Assembly: GCA_016714085.1 (NCBI GenBank)
Contig: JADJNW010000004.1
Location: 310,001 to 374,000, forward strand
Reading direction: 5' to 3'
DNA from: Saprospiraceae bacterium
Lineage (GTDB): Bacteria > Bacteroidota > Bacteroidia > Chitinophagales > Saprospiraceae
DNA length: 64,000 bases
In this document: piece by piece, positions 1 through 9,239 of the stretch
How positions within the stretch are numbered: position 1 is the first letter of the stretch
Layout: each line of letters begins with the position of its first letter
Program-made: the position numbers and the translations under genes
The notes under the pieces: model-generated
The model's input: only the letters and a program-made list of their open reading frames with translations
What the model was told of the DNA's origin: nothing
Database searches by the model: none

Positions 1-330
1 GTGGAAATGGTCACTTGGGTGGAAAAATTTTCTGGCATCGGCAGAGAAAATCAGAAGCATTTTTTGCGTTATGGTTTGCACTTTCTGCGAGAATATATGG
101 TGCTGAAACTCACGGACAATGCTAACGTGCGGTTGCGTTCAAAAGAATTGACCACTGCACAGAACTTGCTGCCAATCATTGAATTAGAGCAAGTAGAACA
201 AATGATGAATTTGTTTAATGACTGCACTTTTTACGTGGAGCGGAACGCCAATCCCAAGGTGCTGTTTTTGGATACTTCCATCCAGGTGAATCGGATTTTA
301 AAGAAAAAAGTCGCTTTGAGCATTAGGTAG
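1..330 (+). CDS. holB: DNA polymerase III delta-prime subunit, C-terminal part (5' end outside window)
   Basis: The reading frame is open from the first base to a TAG at 328-330, so only the last 109 residues or so are present and the true start lies upstream. The segment resembles the C-terminal domain of the Bacteroidota clamp-loader ATPase subunit: helical, with the motifs NQKHFLRYGLHFLREY and YVERNANPKVLFLDTSIQ. The product would act in the clamp-loader complex that places the sliding clamp on DNA. The catalytic AAA+ part is not visible, so the call rests on the tail and on the next gene, ricT, which commonly follows holB in this phylum. The GTG at position 1 is only the window edge and not a start codon. 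Confidence 0.7.
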   Translation: MEMVTWVEKFSGIGRENQKHFLRYGLHFLREYMVLKLTDNANVRLRSKELTTAQNLLPIIELEQVEQMMNLFNDCTFYVERNANPKVLFLDTSIQVNRILKKKVALSIR

Positions 331-382
331 CTCCGAATGCCATTCGGAGTCAATATATATATCCGAGCATACTCGGAGTCAT
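331..382 (+). repeat. Two tandem small hairpins built from one repeated word
   Basis: CTCCGAATG (331-339) is followed one base later by its complement CATTCGGAG (341-349), and TCCGAG (362-367) pairs with CTCGGA (372-377). Both hairpins use the same word (tccga/tcgga). They lie between the holB stop and the ricT start. They may weakly terminate or process the transcript; there is no clear T tract after either. Confidence 0.55.
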
Positions 383-404
383 CATAAATAAATATTAGGA
401 AATT

Positions 405-1727
405 ATGGGATGTGTAGGATGTACTGTTAGCAAAAATGGAGAATCGGGCGGCTGTAGTGGTGGCTGTTCGACTGGCGGTTGCAATCGGTTGAATACTTAT
501 GACTGGCTCTCCGATATGGAGTTGGAAGATGTAGCGCCTTTTGATATTGTAGAGGTAAGCTTTAAAAATGGCTCTCGCAAAGCGTTTTATCGTAATCATG
601 AATATATCAAAACCATCACAGGGGATTGGGTAATCGTGGAAACCGGTACAGGCTTTGACATTGGTGTGATTTCGCTTTCGGGCGAATTGGTGCGCTTGCA
701 AATGAAGAAAAAGCGGGTGAATGAAGATGCTGTCTTGTATAAAATTTTGCGCAAAGCGAATGAACGTGACCTGGAGCGTCTGCAAGAAGCTCGGGAAATG
801 GAGATTCCTACCATGATTCGTGCGCGCGCGATTTCTCGAAGTCTGGACTTGGACATGAAAATCGGGGATGTAGAATACCAGGGGGATGTTCGTAAAGCAA
901 CTTTTTACTATACTGCCGATGGGCGCGTGGATTTTCGGGAATTGATTCGACACTTCGCTCGTGAATTCCGGGTGAAAGTAGAAATGCGACAAATCGGTGC
1001 GCGGCAAGAGTCGGCAAGGATTGGAGGGATCGGCTCTTGTGGGCGGGAATTGTGTTGTTCTACTTGGTTGACGGATTTCAAATCGGTTTCAACAACTGCG
1101 GCGCGTTATCAGAATTTGGCGATCAATCAAGCCAAGCTTTCCGGGCAGTGCGGGCGCTTGAAATGCTGTCTGAATTATGAATTAGACACTTATTTGGATG
1201 CATTAGATCATTTCCCGGAAAGAGCCGAGAAATTATTCACCCAAATGGGGATTGCCGTTTTATTCAAAACAGACATTTTTAAAGGGATCATGTTTTATAC
1301 TTTTGAACATGAGAATGGTCGGGGTAAGATTTATGCGCTTAATCTGGAGCAGGTAAGAGCAATCAAGAAAATGAACGACAAAGGTGAGAAGCCTGCCGAT
1401 CTGGGAGAAGGCATACCTGTGCAAATTGTATCAACCGATCCTGATGATGAAAATGCGGAAATGGATTTTGAAGATGTGACCGGAGCAATCGAGTTGCCTG
1501 ATGAAAAACGCAAGAAAAAGCGCAAGAAAAATAAAAATAGAGATCGAGGCGGAAATGAAGGAAATAATCGCAAGCCATCGACAGAGGCAAAGCAAGAAAA
1601 AAGTGAGAATCGCCCTTCAAATAATAGACCCGACAAGCCTCGGCAGGAAGGACGTGATGGTCAAGCTGCAAAAAACGAAGCTCGACGAAAAAAGAATAGA
1701 GGCCGGGACAACCGCAAGAAAGAGTAG
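405..1727 (+). CDS. ricT: RicT-like PSP1 domain protein
   Basis: A 440-residue protein with the PSP1 C-terminal domain of the RicT/YaaT family. In Bacillus that protein belongs to the RicAFT complex, which carries iron-sulfur clusters and affects RNase Y-dependent RNA maturation; the role in Bacteroidota is inferred by family. The N-terminus is unusually cysteine- and glycine-rich (six Cys in about the first 26 residues), and the core carries the conserved cysteine motifs CGRELCCSTWL and QCGRLKCCLNYE at about residues 213-262. The last 75 residues are a highly charged Lys/Arg/Asn-rich tail that is probably disordered and may bind nucleic acid. The start is the ATG directly before the Cys-rich segment, 74 bp after holB. 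Confidence 0.85.
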   Translation: MGCVGCTVSKNGESGGCSGGCSTGGCNRLNTYDWLSDMELEDVAPFDIVEVSFKNGSRKAFYRNHEYIKTITGDWVIVETGTGFDIGVISLSGELVRLQMKKKRVNEDAVLYKILRKANERDLERLQEAREMEIPTMIRARAISRSLDLDMKIGDVEYQGDVRKATFYYTADGRVDFRELIRHFAREFRVKVEMRQIGARQESARIGGIGSCGRELCCSTWLTDFKSVSTTAARYQNLAINQAKLSGQCGRLKCCLNYELDTYLDALDHFPERAEKLFTQMGIAVLFKTDIFKGIMFYTFEHENGRGKIYALNLEQVRAIKKMNDKGEKPADLGEGIPVQIVSTDPDDENAEMDFEDVTGAIELPDEKRKKKRKKNKNRDRGGNEGNNRKPSTEAKQEKSENRPSNNRPDKPRQEGRDGQAAKNEARRKKNRGRDNRKKE

Positions 1728-1734
1728 TTGTTTG

Positions 1735-1812
1735 TAAGTTTGGCAGTTTTGGGTTATTATTTCTGAATTCCAAACTCCCAGACTACCAAACTTTAAAAAC
1801 TTCCAAACTTTA
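1735..1812. repeat. Intergenic inverted repeat built from the word CCAAACT
   Basis: The spacer between ricT and lpdA contains repeated copies of ccaaact on the plus strand after 1768, and their complement (agtttgg, gttttggg) at 1738-1755. The arms can fold back on each other imperfectly. It is one of several such word-repeat spacers in the window. Confidence 0.45.
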
Positions 1813-1816
1813 CGAA

Positions 1817-3222
1817 ATGAAATACGACGTTACCGTCATTGGTTCTGGCCCGGGTGGCTACGTGGCTGCTATTCGCGCAGCGCAATTAGGCTTGAAAACA
1901 GCAATTATTGAACGATACAATACCCTCGGCGGCACTTGCCTCAACGTAGGTTGCATTCCTTCTAAGGCTTTGTTAGATTCCTCCGAGCATTATCACGCTG
2001 CACACGAGCGTTTTACAGAACATGGCATTGATCTGAAAGACCTGAAAGTCAATATGCCACAAATGATCAAGCGCAAAAATGACGTGGTGGATCAGAACGT
2101 GAAAGGCATTTCTTTTTTGATGAAAAAAAACAAAATTGACGTTTATCACGGACACGGCTCTTTTGTAAATGCCAATAAAATTAGTATTGTCAAGGGCGAC
2201 GGCACGAAAGAAGAAATTGAAACCGATAAGGTCATCATCGCTACCGGCTCGAAGCCGATTGTTCCTCCCAATTTTAATTATGATAAAAAGCGGATCATTA
2301 CTTCTACCGAAGCTCTGAATATTGAAGAAGTTCCTAAAAAAAGATGGTTGTTATCGGGGGTGGCGTGATTGGCTTGGAATTGGGTTCTGTTTTTGGTCGT
2401 TTAGGAACTGAAATTGAAGTAGTCGAGTTTTTAGATCGAATCATCCCTGGGATGGATGGGGATATGAGCAAAGAGTTGACAAAGGTGCTGAAAAAACTGG
2501 GCATGAAATTTCACCTAAAGCACATGGTTACTGAGGTTTCAGCTACTGAAAAAGGTGCAAAGGTGGAAGTACAAGAACGCGATTCTGATAATAAATTTAC
2601 GCTTGAAGCTGATTATTGCCTGGTGGCGATTGGCCGTCGGCCTTATACCGATAATCTTGGTTTGGAGAATATTGGCATCAAATTAGACGAAAAAGGTCGC
2701 ATTCCCGTAAACGAGCATTTAGAAACCGCTGTGCCAGGCATTTATGCTATCGGCGATGTGATCGTCGGTGCGATGTTGGCGCATAAGGCAGAAGAGGAAG
2801 GTGTTTTTGTAGCCGAAACAATTGCTGGGCAAAAGCCGCATATCGATTATAATCTCATTCCTGGTGTCGTTTATACTTGGCCAGAGGTGGCAGGCGTTGG
2901 TCAGACCGAAGAACAACTCAAAGAAGCTGGCATTCCTTATAAAGTTGGCAAGTTTCCATTCAAAGCGCTCGGACGCTCCCGCGCCAGCATGGACACCGAT
3001 GGCTTGGTGAAAGTACTCGCACATAAAGAAACCGATGAAATTTTGGGCGTACACATGATTGGGCCGCGCGTGGCCGATATGATCGCCGAAGCCGTAGCAC
3101 TCATGGAATTCCGCGCTTCCGCCGAAGATGCAGCCCGCATGAGCCATGCGCATCCGACTTATACAGAGGCTTTCCGCGAAGCAGCCCTGGCAGCTACCGA
3201 TAATCGAGCAATCCATATGTAG
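1817..3222 (+). CDS. lpdA: Dihydrolipoyl dehydrogenase (E3), split by a one-base frameshift
   Basis: Flavoprotein disulfide reductase that reoxidises dihydrolipoamide in the 2-oxoacid dehydrogenase and glycine cleavage complexes. The FAD-binding GSGPGGYVAAIRAA motif starts at about residue 9, and the redox-active disulfide is in GGTCLNVGCIPSK. The NAD-binding motif is VIGGGVIGLELGSVF, the second FAD motif is YAIGDV, and the active-site motif near the C-terminus is HAHPTYTEAF. The frame breaks at A7 (2336-2342): the first frame stops at 2368 and the second resumes at ATG 2344. Adding one A gives one 468-residue protein, the usual family length. The same kind of defect occurs in nine other genes here, so an error in the homopolymer is more likely than a real mutation. 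Confidence 0.93.
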
Positions 3223-3230
3223 TGAAAGGA

Positions 3231-3303
3231 CGAAGTCGGAAGTACGAGATACGCGTCATGTCGTACTTTCTCGTACTTCCAACTTCGTACTTCGTACTTT
3301 AAA
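3231..3303. repeat. 19-bp hairpin and CGTACTTC word repeat after lpdA
   Basis: Positions 3231-3249 are complementary to 3269-3287 at 18 of 19 bases, separated by 19 bases. The second arm runs into further copies of cgtacttc up to 3299. The same word recurs at 11859-11881 upstream of polA. The hairpin may end the lpdA transcript; no long T tract follows. Confidence 0.6.
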
Positions 3304-3384
3304 ACACCGTGATTGCTATTTTATGACAAATTTTTAAAAGGTGTTGTGCTAATTTGCGTTACAAATAGAAAAAATCCCAAACGC

Positions 3385-6078
3385 ATGAAAAAACATCTCC
3401 TTTTGCTTCTTGTTTCCTTAGGTTTCCTTTCGGCAAATTTTGCTCAAAAACTCAATTACGTACAAGGCCAATTGATGATCAAACCCCGCGCCAGCGTTGA
3501 TGTGCAAGCTTGGGCGAAGCAGTGGGGCAGTTTTGAAGGCCGAAAAACCAATTTTAAAATAAAGGAACAAGTTTCGCAGCCAATGAACATTTGGTTAGTC
3601 GAATTTGATTTTAACAAAGTGGGAGAATCTAAACTGTTGAATGCCATTCGCCAGGATAAAGCCATTGAAATCGCGCAGCTCAATCATATTTTAGAACGCC
3701 GATCTACCTTGCCCAACGATCAACTCATCAATTTGCAATGGCAATACCTGAATGTGGGACAAAGCGGTGGCTTGCCGGGCGCTGATTTTGATATAGATTT
3801 AGCTTGGGACATCACCACTGGCGGGCTTACCGCTTCCGGCGATACGATTGTTGTCTGCGTGATCGACGAAGGCATCCGCCAGGAGCACCCTGATTTTGCT
3901 GGTAATATTTGGATCAACCATCAGGAAATTACTAATAATGGCTTGGATGATGATGGGAATGGATTTGTGGACGACCGTCGCGGCTGGAACACTGCTCGCA
4001 ATAACGACGAAGTTTATGAAGGTACCAAGCACGGCACAGCTGTAGCGGGCATTATCGGCGCGAGAGGCAATAACGGTATCGGCGTGACTGGCGTCAACTG
4101 GAATGTGAAAATGATGATCGTAAGAGGCGGAATTGGACTGGAATCAGAGGCGATTGAAGCTTATTCTTACCCACTTTCTCTGCGAAAATTGTATAACCAA
4201 ACCAATGGTCAAAAGGGTGCTTTCGTAGTGGCTACCAATTCATCTTGGGGTGCGGAATATCTCTTTCCGAGCGACGCCCCACTTTGGTGCTCGATGTACG
4301 ATTCGCTTGGTACACAAGGGATTCTGAATGCTGGTGCGACCTCCAATTTGGACATAAATGTAGATGAGGTAGGCGACTTGCCGAGTACCTGCCCCAGCGA
4401 TTATTTGATTTCGGTGACTAATCTGAATTTCAATAATGAAAAAGTGGTTGCTGGAAATGGGCTACAGGGCGCTGGCTTCGGGGCATTGAATATTGATCTG
4501 GGCGCTTACGGACAGGACGTTTGGACGATTGATGGCGCTTCGGGTTATGGACCTTTTGGGGGTACTTCCGCGGCGACGCCGCATGTAGCGGGCACGATTG
4601 CTTTGCTGTATAGTGCGCCTTGCCCAGGATTTGCAGCTTTGTACAAAAGCGACCCGAAAGCCGCAGCCTTGTTGGTACGCGATTTTATTTTGCAAGGTGC
4701 AGTTGCTACGCCGTCTTTATCAGGGATTACCGCGACCGGCGGGCGATTGAATATCAATAATAGCTTGTTGCAACTGATGGGCGCTTGTTCCAATTGTTTT
4801 CCACCGACCAGCCTCGATGCGACAGATATTACCGATATGCAGGCCAAATTGACCTGGAATATCAACAACAATATCCAAAAAGTGGATTTGCGCTGGCGAA
4901 TGCTCGGAAGTGATACTTGGACGGATGTTGCCAATGCGATCAGTCCACTTACTTTGAGCAATCTTTTTGCTTGTACAGAATACGAGTTTCAGCTAAAAGC
5001 GACTTGCGCAGATGAAGAATTGAAGTACACCAAAAGCTTTATTTTCAAAACCGATGGTTGTTGCGAAGCGCCCGCGGGCTTGCGGGGTACATCTCTCGGC
5101 AATACTGTTGCTGTTTTTAATTGGGATGCTGTGCTGGCGGCGGATCGTTATACATTGCAATTGCGACCTGAAGGTACGAGTACCTGGCGAATTTTTTCAG
5201 TGACAAACCCTACTGTTCCTGTGAATAACTTGTTCCCTTGTACCAATTATGAAATACAATTGAACTCAATTTGCAGCGGGGAGCCTTCAGAATTTAGCGA
5301 TAGCTATTTCTATCGGACGCCCGGCTGTGGCGCTTGTCAGGATTTGGCGTATTGCATCCCCAGCAATCTCAGCGCGGATGAGGAGTGGATTGCTTTTGTA
5401 AAAGTGGGTTCACTTCAAAATACAAGTAGTTCCAACGGAGGTTATGGCGATTTCACAGGCATGATGCCTCCATCGCTCCAGCAGGGCAGTCGATATCCTT
5501 TAGAGCTTCAGCCAGGTTTCAGCGGCATTTCTTTTACCGAAGCTTTTACGGTTTGGATTGATTTTAACCAAAATGGGGCTTTTGATTTGAATGAAAAAGT
5601 GTTTGAAAAAAGCAGCAATACTGCATCAATAAAGGATTCTATTCAAATTCCTGTTACTGCGAATACCGGCATTACGCGCTTGCGTGTGGCGATGCAATTC
5701 CTTAGCCCTGGCGGGCCTTGCTCTTTTAATGTTGGCACAGAAGGCGGCGCAGAAGTAGAAGATTATTGCGTCAATATTACCGAGCAATCTACGGCTGTAG
5801 AAGATATTGCAAACAATTCAAAATGGAGGATTTATCCGAATCCATTTAGTGATGAACAGTTGCAGGTTTCCTGGCAATTTACACGAGCACAAAGCAAAGT
5901 GCAGCTTCGCGTTTTCAATTCAATGGGGCAACAAATTCAAGCTACTGTTTTTGAAAATTTATCCGCAGGGGAAAATACTCGAACGCTTGATTTGACGGGG
6001 CTTTCGGCAGGGATTTATTGGTTGCAATGCCGTTTGGAAGACGGAAGCATCTTTACAAAACGAATCGTGAAGCAGTAA
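3385..6078 (+). CDS. Secreted S8 (subtilisin-like) protease with FN3, GEVED and type IX sorting domains
   Basis: An 897-residue exported serine protease, counted from the ATG at 3385, which begins a clear signal peptide (MKKHLLLLLVSLGFLSANFAQ). The catalytic triad is visible as Asp161 (VIDEGI), His216 (KHGTAVAGI) and Ser395 (GTSAATPHVAG). Two fibronectin type III-like modules follow, then a GEVED-type domain ending in GGAEVEDYC. Last comes a type IX secretion C-terminal domain (WRIYPNPFSDEQ to RIVKQ) that directs export and surface attachment through the Por system. An upstream in-frame start at 3313 would put 24 unlikely residues before the signal peptide. A strong hairpin follows the stop codon. 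Substrate unknown. Confidence 0.9.
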   Translation: MKKHLLLLLVSLGFLSANFAQKLNYVQGQLMIKPRASVDVQAWAKQWGSFEGRKTNFKIKEQVSQPMNIWLVEFDFNKVGESKLLNAIRQDKAIEIAQLNHILERRSTLPNDQLINLQWQYLNVGQSGGLPGADFDIDLAWDITTGGLTASGDTIVVCVIDEGIRQEHPDFAGNIWINHQEITNNGLDDDGNGFVDDRRGWNTARNNDEVYEGTKHGTAVAGIIGARGNNGIGVTGVNWNVKMMIVRGGIGLESEAIEAYSYPLSLRKLYNQTNGQKGAFVVATNSSWGAEYLFPSDAPLWCSMYDSLGTQGILNAGATSNLDINVDEVGDLPSTCPSDYLISVTNLNFNNEKVVAGNGLQGAGFGALNIDLGAYGQDVWTIDGASGYGPFGGTSAATPHVAGTIALLYSAPCPGFAALYKSDPKAAALLVRDFILQGAVATPSLSGITATGGRLNINNSLLQLMGACSNCFPPTSLDATDITDMQAKLTWNINNNIQKVDLRWRMLGSDTWTDVANAISPLTLSNLFACTEYEFQLKATCADEELKYTKSFIFKTDGCCEAPAGLRGTSLGNTVAVFNWDAVLAADRYTLQLRPEGTSTWRIFSVTNPTVPVNNLFPCTNYEIQLNSICSGEPSEFSDSYFYRTPGCGACQDLAYCIPSNLSADEEWIAFVKVGSLQNTSSSNGGYGDFTGMMPPSLQQGSRYPLELQPGFSGISFTEAFTVWIDFNQNGAFDLNEKVFEKSSNTASIKDSIQIPVTANTGITRLRVAMQFLSPGGPCSFNVGTEGGAEVEDYCVNITEQSTAVEDIANNSKWRIYPNPFSDEQLQVSWQFTRAQSKVQLRVFNSMGQQIQATVFENLSAGENTRTLDLTGLSAGIYWLQCRLEDGSIFTKRIVKQ

Positions 6079-6084
6079 AAATAA

Positions 6085-6118
6085 AAAACCTCGTAGAGAT
6101 CCATTTCTACGAGGTTTT
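6085..6118. terminator. Bidirectional Rho-independent terminator
   Basis: A perfect 13-bp stem (6085-6097 with 6106-6118) has an 8-base loop, A-rich on the left and T-rich on the right. It sits between the converging S8 protease and DUF4783 genes and can end both. Confidence 0.85.
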
Positions 6119-6138
6119 CTTGCAGTTTAGAACGAAGT

Positions 6139-6510
6139 TCATTCTTTGTCAAAGCGCAATTCCTGGATCAGGAAGTTGTTGCCCGAAACTTTCATGTACA
6201 CATACACGCGGTACGTACCCGAAGCGGTCGTCATATTGCCGATGCAATATTGTGAATCCGCACCCTTGGAAGTACCCTGGTGCACCTGGCTAAAGCCTTT
6301 TGGTTGACTTTTAGCAAAAAATTGTTTCACAACGCTTATCGCCTGCGCTTTATCGTACACGTCTTCTTGGTCTAACACAGCAACCTCTACGGTTTGGTCA
6401 AAATATTGACCGAGGGCGTCGGCATCACCGGTGCTAATCGCGCGAGTGATGTCAGCCAAACTGGCATTGATCATGAGTGTCAACGCCATTGCAAACAAGA
6501 GATTCATCAT
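6139..6510 (-). CDS. DUF4783 family secreted protein
   Basis: A 123-residue protein with an N-terminal hydrophobic export signal (MMNLLFAMALTLMINASLA). It matches the Bacteroidota DUF4783 family: an NTF2-like small fold with DITRAISTGDADALGQYFD at the mature N-terminus and a C-terminal strand ending LIQELRFDKE. The family usually occurs as a short exported or periplasmic protein of unknown function. It is transcribed towards the S8 protease and shares the bidirectional terminator. There is no operon partner. The start is the ATG giving the signal peptide. Confidence 0.8.
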   Translation of the reverse strand: MMNLLFAMALTLMINASLADITRAISTGDADALGQYFDQTVEVAVLDQEDVYDKAQAISVVKQFFAKSQPKGFSQVHQGTSKGADSQYCIGNMTTASGTYRVYVYMKVSGNNFLIQELRFDKE

Positions 6511-6905
6511 AATACACCTATTTTAGGTTTCGCTTCAATATATCCTCAAAGTTTCAACAAACTTTTGATACAAAACATTCCGCCTCATTAGTTGAAACGC
6601 GATAAATCACTGAAAGTCACAAAAATTAGTGCTTTCGATCCAGTTTTTATACAAAATTTAACAGTCCGGGAAAGCTTGTAGAGGTGGTCGTGTCAGAATT
6701 TTTTGGATTTGATTGATTATAAAACGAAAAAGTATTTGGTAGAATTGTGTAAGTGATTGAAAATCTTATTAAAGTGCTTGGTGGCAAAATTACACTAAGT
6801 AGTTCAACCGCTTTATTCTGTGAATGTTCTATTTTTGTCGAAAGAATACGTATGCCGTATCTTCAAGATATGGTATAGGTTAGATAATTACAAAACAAAA
6901 CGAAG
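6511..6905. other. Divergent intergenic region between DUF4783 and gpmI
   Basis: No ORF of note. A TAnnTTTG -7-like box (TATTTTTG, 6830-6837) faces gpmI, though no convincing TTTG lies at the proper upstream spacing. Downstream of it a 13-bp imperfect palindrome (6851-6863 with 6865-6877, two G-T pairs) would fall in the gpmI leader. No clear promoter was found for DUF4783. Confidence 0.35.
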
Positions 6906-8438
6906 ATGAACGCTAAACGAGTTGCACTTATTATTTTGGATGGTTGGGGGCACGGCCCGAAGCCCGAAGTCAGCGCCATTGCTCAGGCCAACACACCTTT
7001 CATGGATAGCTTGTATCAAAAATATCCGAATACAGAATTGGTCACGTATGGCGAATTAGTCGGCTTACCCGATGGACAAATGGGCAATTCCGAAGTTGGC
7101 CACCTCAATATTGGCGCGGGGCGTATCGTGTATCAGGAATTGGCGCGCATCCATAAAGCTGTGCGGGAGAGGGAATTGCATCATCATCCTGTTTTGCTTA
7201 AAGCATTGAGATATGCCAAAGAAAATGGCAAACCCGTTCATTTTATTGGTCTGGTGTCGGATGGCGGCGTGCATTCGCATATCGATCATTTATTGGCTTT
7301 GTGTGATATGATTCAAGAACAAGGTGTTGCTCAAGCATACGTACACGCCTTTACCGATGGGCGCGACGTGGATCCTAGGAGTGGTAAGGGTTTTATTAAA
7401 ACTTTGCTCGACCATATTCAACATACCAATACCAAATTAGCTTCCGTAGTCGGTCGTTATTATGCGATGGATCGAGATAAACGCTGGGAGCGCGTGAAAT
7501 TAGCTTACGATCTTTTGGCGAAAGGCGAAGGTGATAAAACTTCCGACATTTTAACAACTATTCAAAATCGGTACGATGCTGACGAAACCGATGAGTTTTT
7601 GAAACCTATTGCTTGTGTGGATGAACATCAAAAACCGATTGCCACCATTAAAAATGGGGATGTGGTGATTTGTTTCAATTTCCGCACCGACCGCCCCCGC
7701 GAGATCACAGAAGTATTGACGCAGCAGGATTTTCCTGATTTTGGAATGCAAAAACTGGATTTATACTACGTGACGATGACCAATTACGACGATACTTTCC
7801 AGAATGTGGAGGTCGTTTTTGAAAAAGATAATCTGAATAATACCTTAGGTGAAATTTTGGCGAAAGCCGGCAAAACCCAAGTGCGCATTGCCGAGACAGA
7901 GAAATATCCGCACGTTACTTTCTTTTTTTCAGGAGGCCGCGAAGCGCCGTTTGATAAGGAAAGCCGCATTCTCATTCCTTCGCCCAAAGTAGCGACCTAC
8001 GACCTGATGCCTGAAATGAGTGCCTTTGGCATCACCGATGCTGTTATCAAGGATATGGACGAGAACGAGCCTGATTTTATTTGTCTGAACTACGCCAACA
8101 CTGATATGGTAGGGCATACGGGGATCTTTGCTGCGGCGGTGAAAGCTGCGGAAATAGTGGACGCTTGCGTGAGTCGCCTTGTAAAGACTGCTTTGGAGCA
8201 TGATTACGACTTGATTATCATCGCCGATCATGGCAATTCCGATTATATGATTAACGAAGATGGCTCGCCGAATACGGCTCATACCAAAAATCCGGTACCT
8301 TGCATCTATGTGAGCAAAAATGCTGCTGGGGCTAAAGTCAAAGCTGGTAAGCTCGCAGATATTGCGCCTACTATTCTCACGCTTTTGGGAATGCCGATAC
8401 CAACCGAAATGGATGGTGAGGTGTTGATAAGCAGGTAA
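6906..8438 (+). CDS. gpmI: 2,3-bisphosphoglycerate-independent phosphoglycerate mutase
   Basis: A 510-residue glycolytic and gluconeogenic enzyme interconverting 3- and 2-phosphoglycerate using Mn(II) and a phosphoserine intermediate. Alkaline phosphatase-superfamily metal motifs are intact: LIILDGWGHG at the N-terminus, the catalytic serine in MGNSEVGHLNIGAGR (about residues 60-74), and FTDGRDVDPRSG. Then come the substrate-binding RYYAMDRDKRWER and FRTDRPREIT, and the C-terminal metal ligands in NTDMVGHTG, IIADHGNSDYM and NTAHTKNPVPC. Length is normal for the family. The downstream lipoprotein gene starts 31 bp after the stop and may be cotranscribed. Confidence 0.96.
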   Translation: MNAKRVALIILDGWGHGPKPEVSAIAQANTPFMDSLYQKYPNTELVTYGELVGLPDGQMGNSEVGHLNIGAGRIVYQELARIHKAVRERELHHHPVLLKALRYAKENGKPVHFIGLVSDGGVHSHIDHLLALCDMIQEQGVAQAYVHAFTDGRDVDPRSGKGFIKTLLDHIQHTNTKLASVVGRYYAMDRDKRWERVKLAYDLLAKGEGDKTSDILTTIQNRYDADETDEFLKPIACVDEHQKPIATIKNGDVVICFNFRTDRPREITEVLTQQDFPDFGMQKLDLYYVTMTNYDDTFQNVEVVFEKDNLNNTLGEILAKAGKTQVRIAETEKYPHVTFFFSGGREAPFDKESRILIPSPKVATYDLMPEMSAFGITDAVIKDMDENEPDFICLNYANTDMVGHTGIFAAAVKAAEIVDACVSRLVKTALEHDYDLIIIADHGNSDYMINEDGSPNTAHTKNPVPCIYVSKNAAGAKVKAGKLADIAPTILTLLGMPIPTEMDGEVLISR

Positions 8439-8469
8439 GTATTTTTGATTCACGATTTTCAATGCGCAC

Positions 8470-9048
8470 ATGAGATATTCTACCTTTTTTTTGTTTTTGA
8501 TACTTTTAATAAGCGCTTGCCAGTCTGCGAAAAATGAGACGCAACAAGCTGAAAATGAAGCAATTTTGGTATTTTTTGATTTGAAAGGCTATTTCAACGA
8601 TGAAATCAAGCGATTAAACCAGGAAAACTGGAGCGTTTCAAAAAAAGTAGCCATCAATAACGAAAGTGAGGAAAAGACCTTGAATTCTTTAGATTTTGCC
8701 AAAGAACTGGATGTTTTTGTACAATCTGACATCAATCGCCCCGATTGGACGGACAAGTACCAAATTGATTCCACTTTGCAAGATGGAAAGCTCGTACGTC
8801 TGCATTATCAAGCATTAAGTGAGAAATTGCGCACCCGCGAGATCGAAATCGAGTTTGAAAATGAGCAAGTGCAAAAGCTTCATATTAAGAATGGTGGTAA
8901 TAACTTTGTAGCTGGTTCTCAACAAGAATTGACATACTTGCCAAAGGAAGGATACACCATCAAAAGTCGCCAGTACACAGCTTTGTCGAAGGATAAAGAA
9001 TTGAGCATAAAAGTGCGCTTGGGGACTAATCAAACCAAAGGCGATTAG
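8470..9048 (+). CDS. Small lipoprotein of unknown function
   Basis: A 192-residue protein with a lipoprotein signal: a hydrophobic segment followed by the lipobox LISAC, with Cys at residue 16, then a polar linker. The mature part is predicted alpha plus beta and highly charged (KNETQQAENEA, then ENWSVSKKVAINNE). I do not recognise a domain. It lies 31 bp after gpmI on the same strand, so it may be cotranscribed, although a functional link is not obvious. It probably sits in the inner leaflet of the outer membrane or in the periplasm. Confidence 0.7.
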   Translation: MRYSTFFLFLILLISACQSAKNETQQAENEAILVFFDLKGYFNDEIKRLNQENWSVSKKVAINNESEEKTLNSLDFAKELDVFVQSDINRPDWTDKYQIDSTLQDGKLVRLHYQALSEKLRTREIEIEFENEQVQKLHIKNGGNNFVAGSQQELTYLPKEGYTIKSRQYTALSKDKELSIKVRLGTNQTKGD

Positions 9049-9069
9049 CCCCAATTGCGTAAATTTGTA

Positions 9070-9233
9070 CTACCCGGCGTTTAAAAAACATCGCCGGCGC
9101 ATAGTGTCATAATGTGAAGGGTAGATGCGCACGCTTGTGTTGTAAGAGCACGACCACTGAACAAGGTTTGTTTTAATCTTTGTTTTTGGTAAGTAGCGGA
9201 TAGCCTCGGTTTGGTAAGTTTGTTTGTGTTAGC
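9070..9233 (-). ncRNA. Candidate small RNA or leader, minus strand (speculative)
   Basis: A strong minus-strand promoter (next entry) would start transcription near 9233. Downstream there is no ORF beginning inside the transcript. The first part is A/C-rich with repeated aaacaaac and ttaccaaa words, and the far end holds a 6-bp GC hairpin (CCGGCG 9074-9079 with CGCCGG 9092-9097). No terminator with a T tract was found, so the 3' end is a guess. It could also be an untranslated relic. Confidence 0.3.
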
Positions 9234-9239
9234 CCGACA

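Noticed and set aside
231..1007. 258-codon ORF antisense to ricT
   Set aside because: Shadow of the ricT coding frame; ricT is clearly the gene.
2330..2350. Programmed -1 frameshift in lpdA at A7G
   Set aside because: The heptamer-like run would allow slippage, but the same one-base defect is in nine other genes, several outside any slippery sequence, and lpdA is not known to be recoded. Sequence error explains all ten.
3231..3303. CGTACTTC repeats as a CRISPR or mobile-element end
   Set aside because: Units are 7-8 bases without spacers, no cas genes or transposase are present, and similar repeats with other words occur in many spacers.
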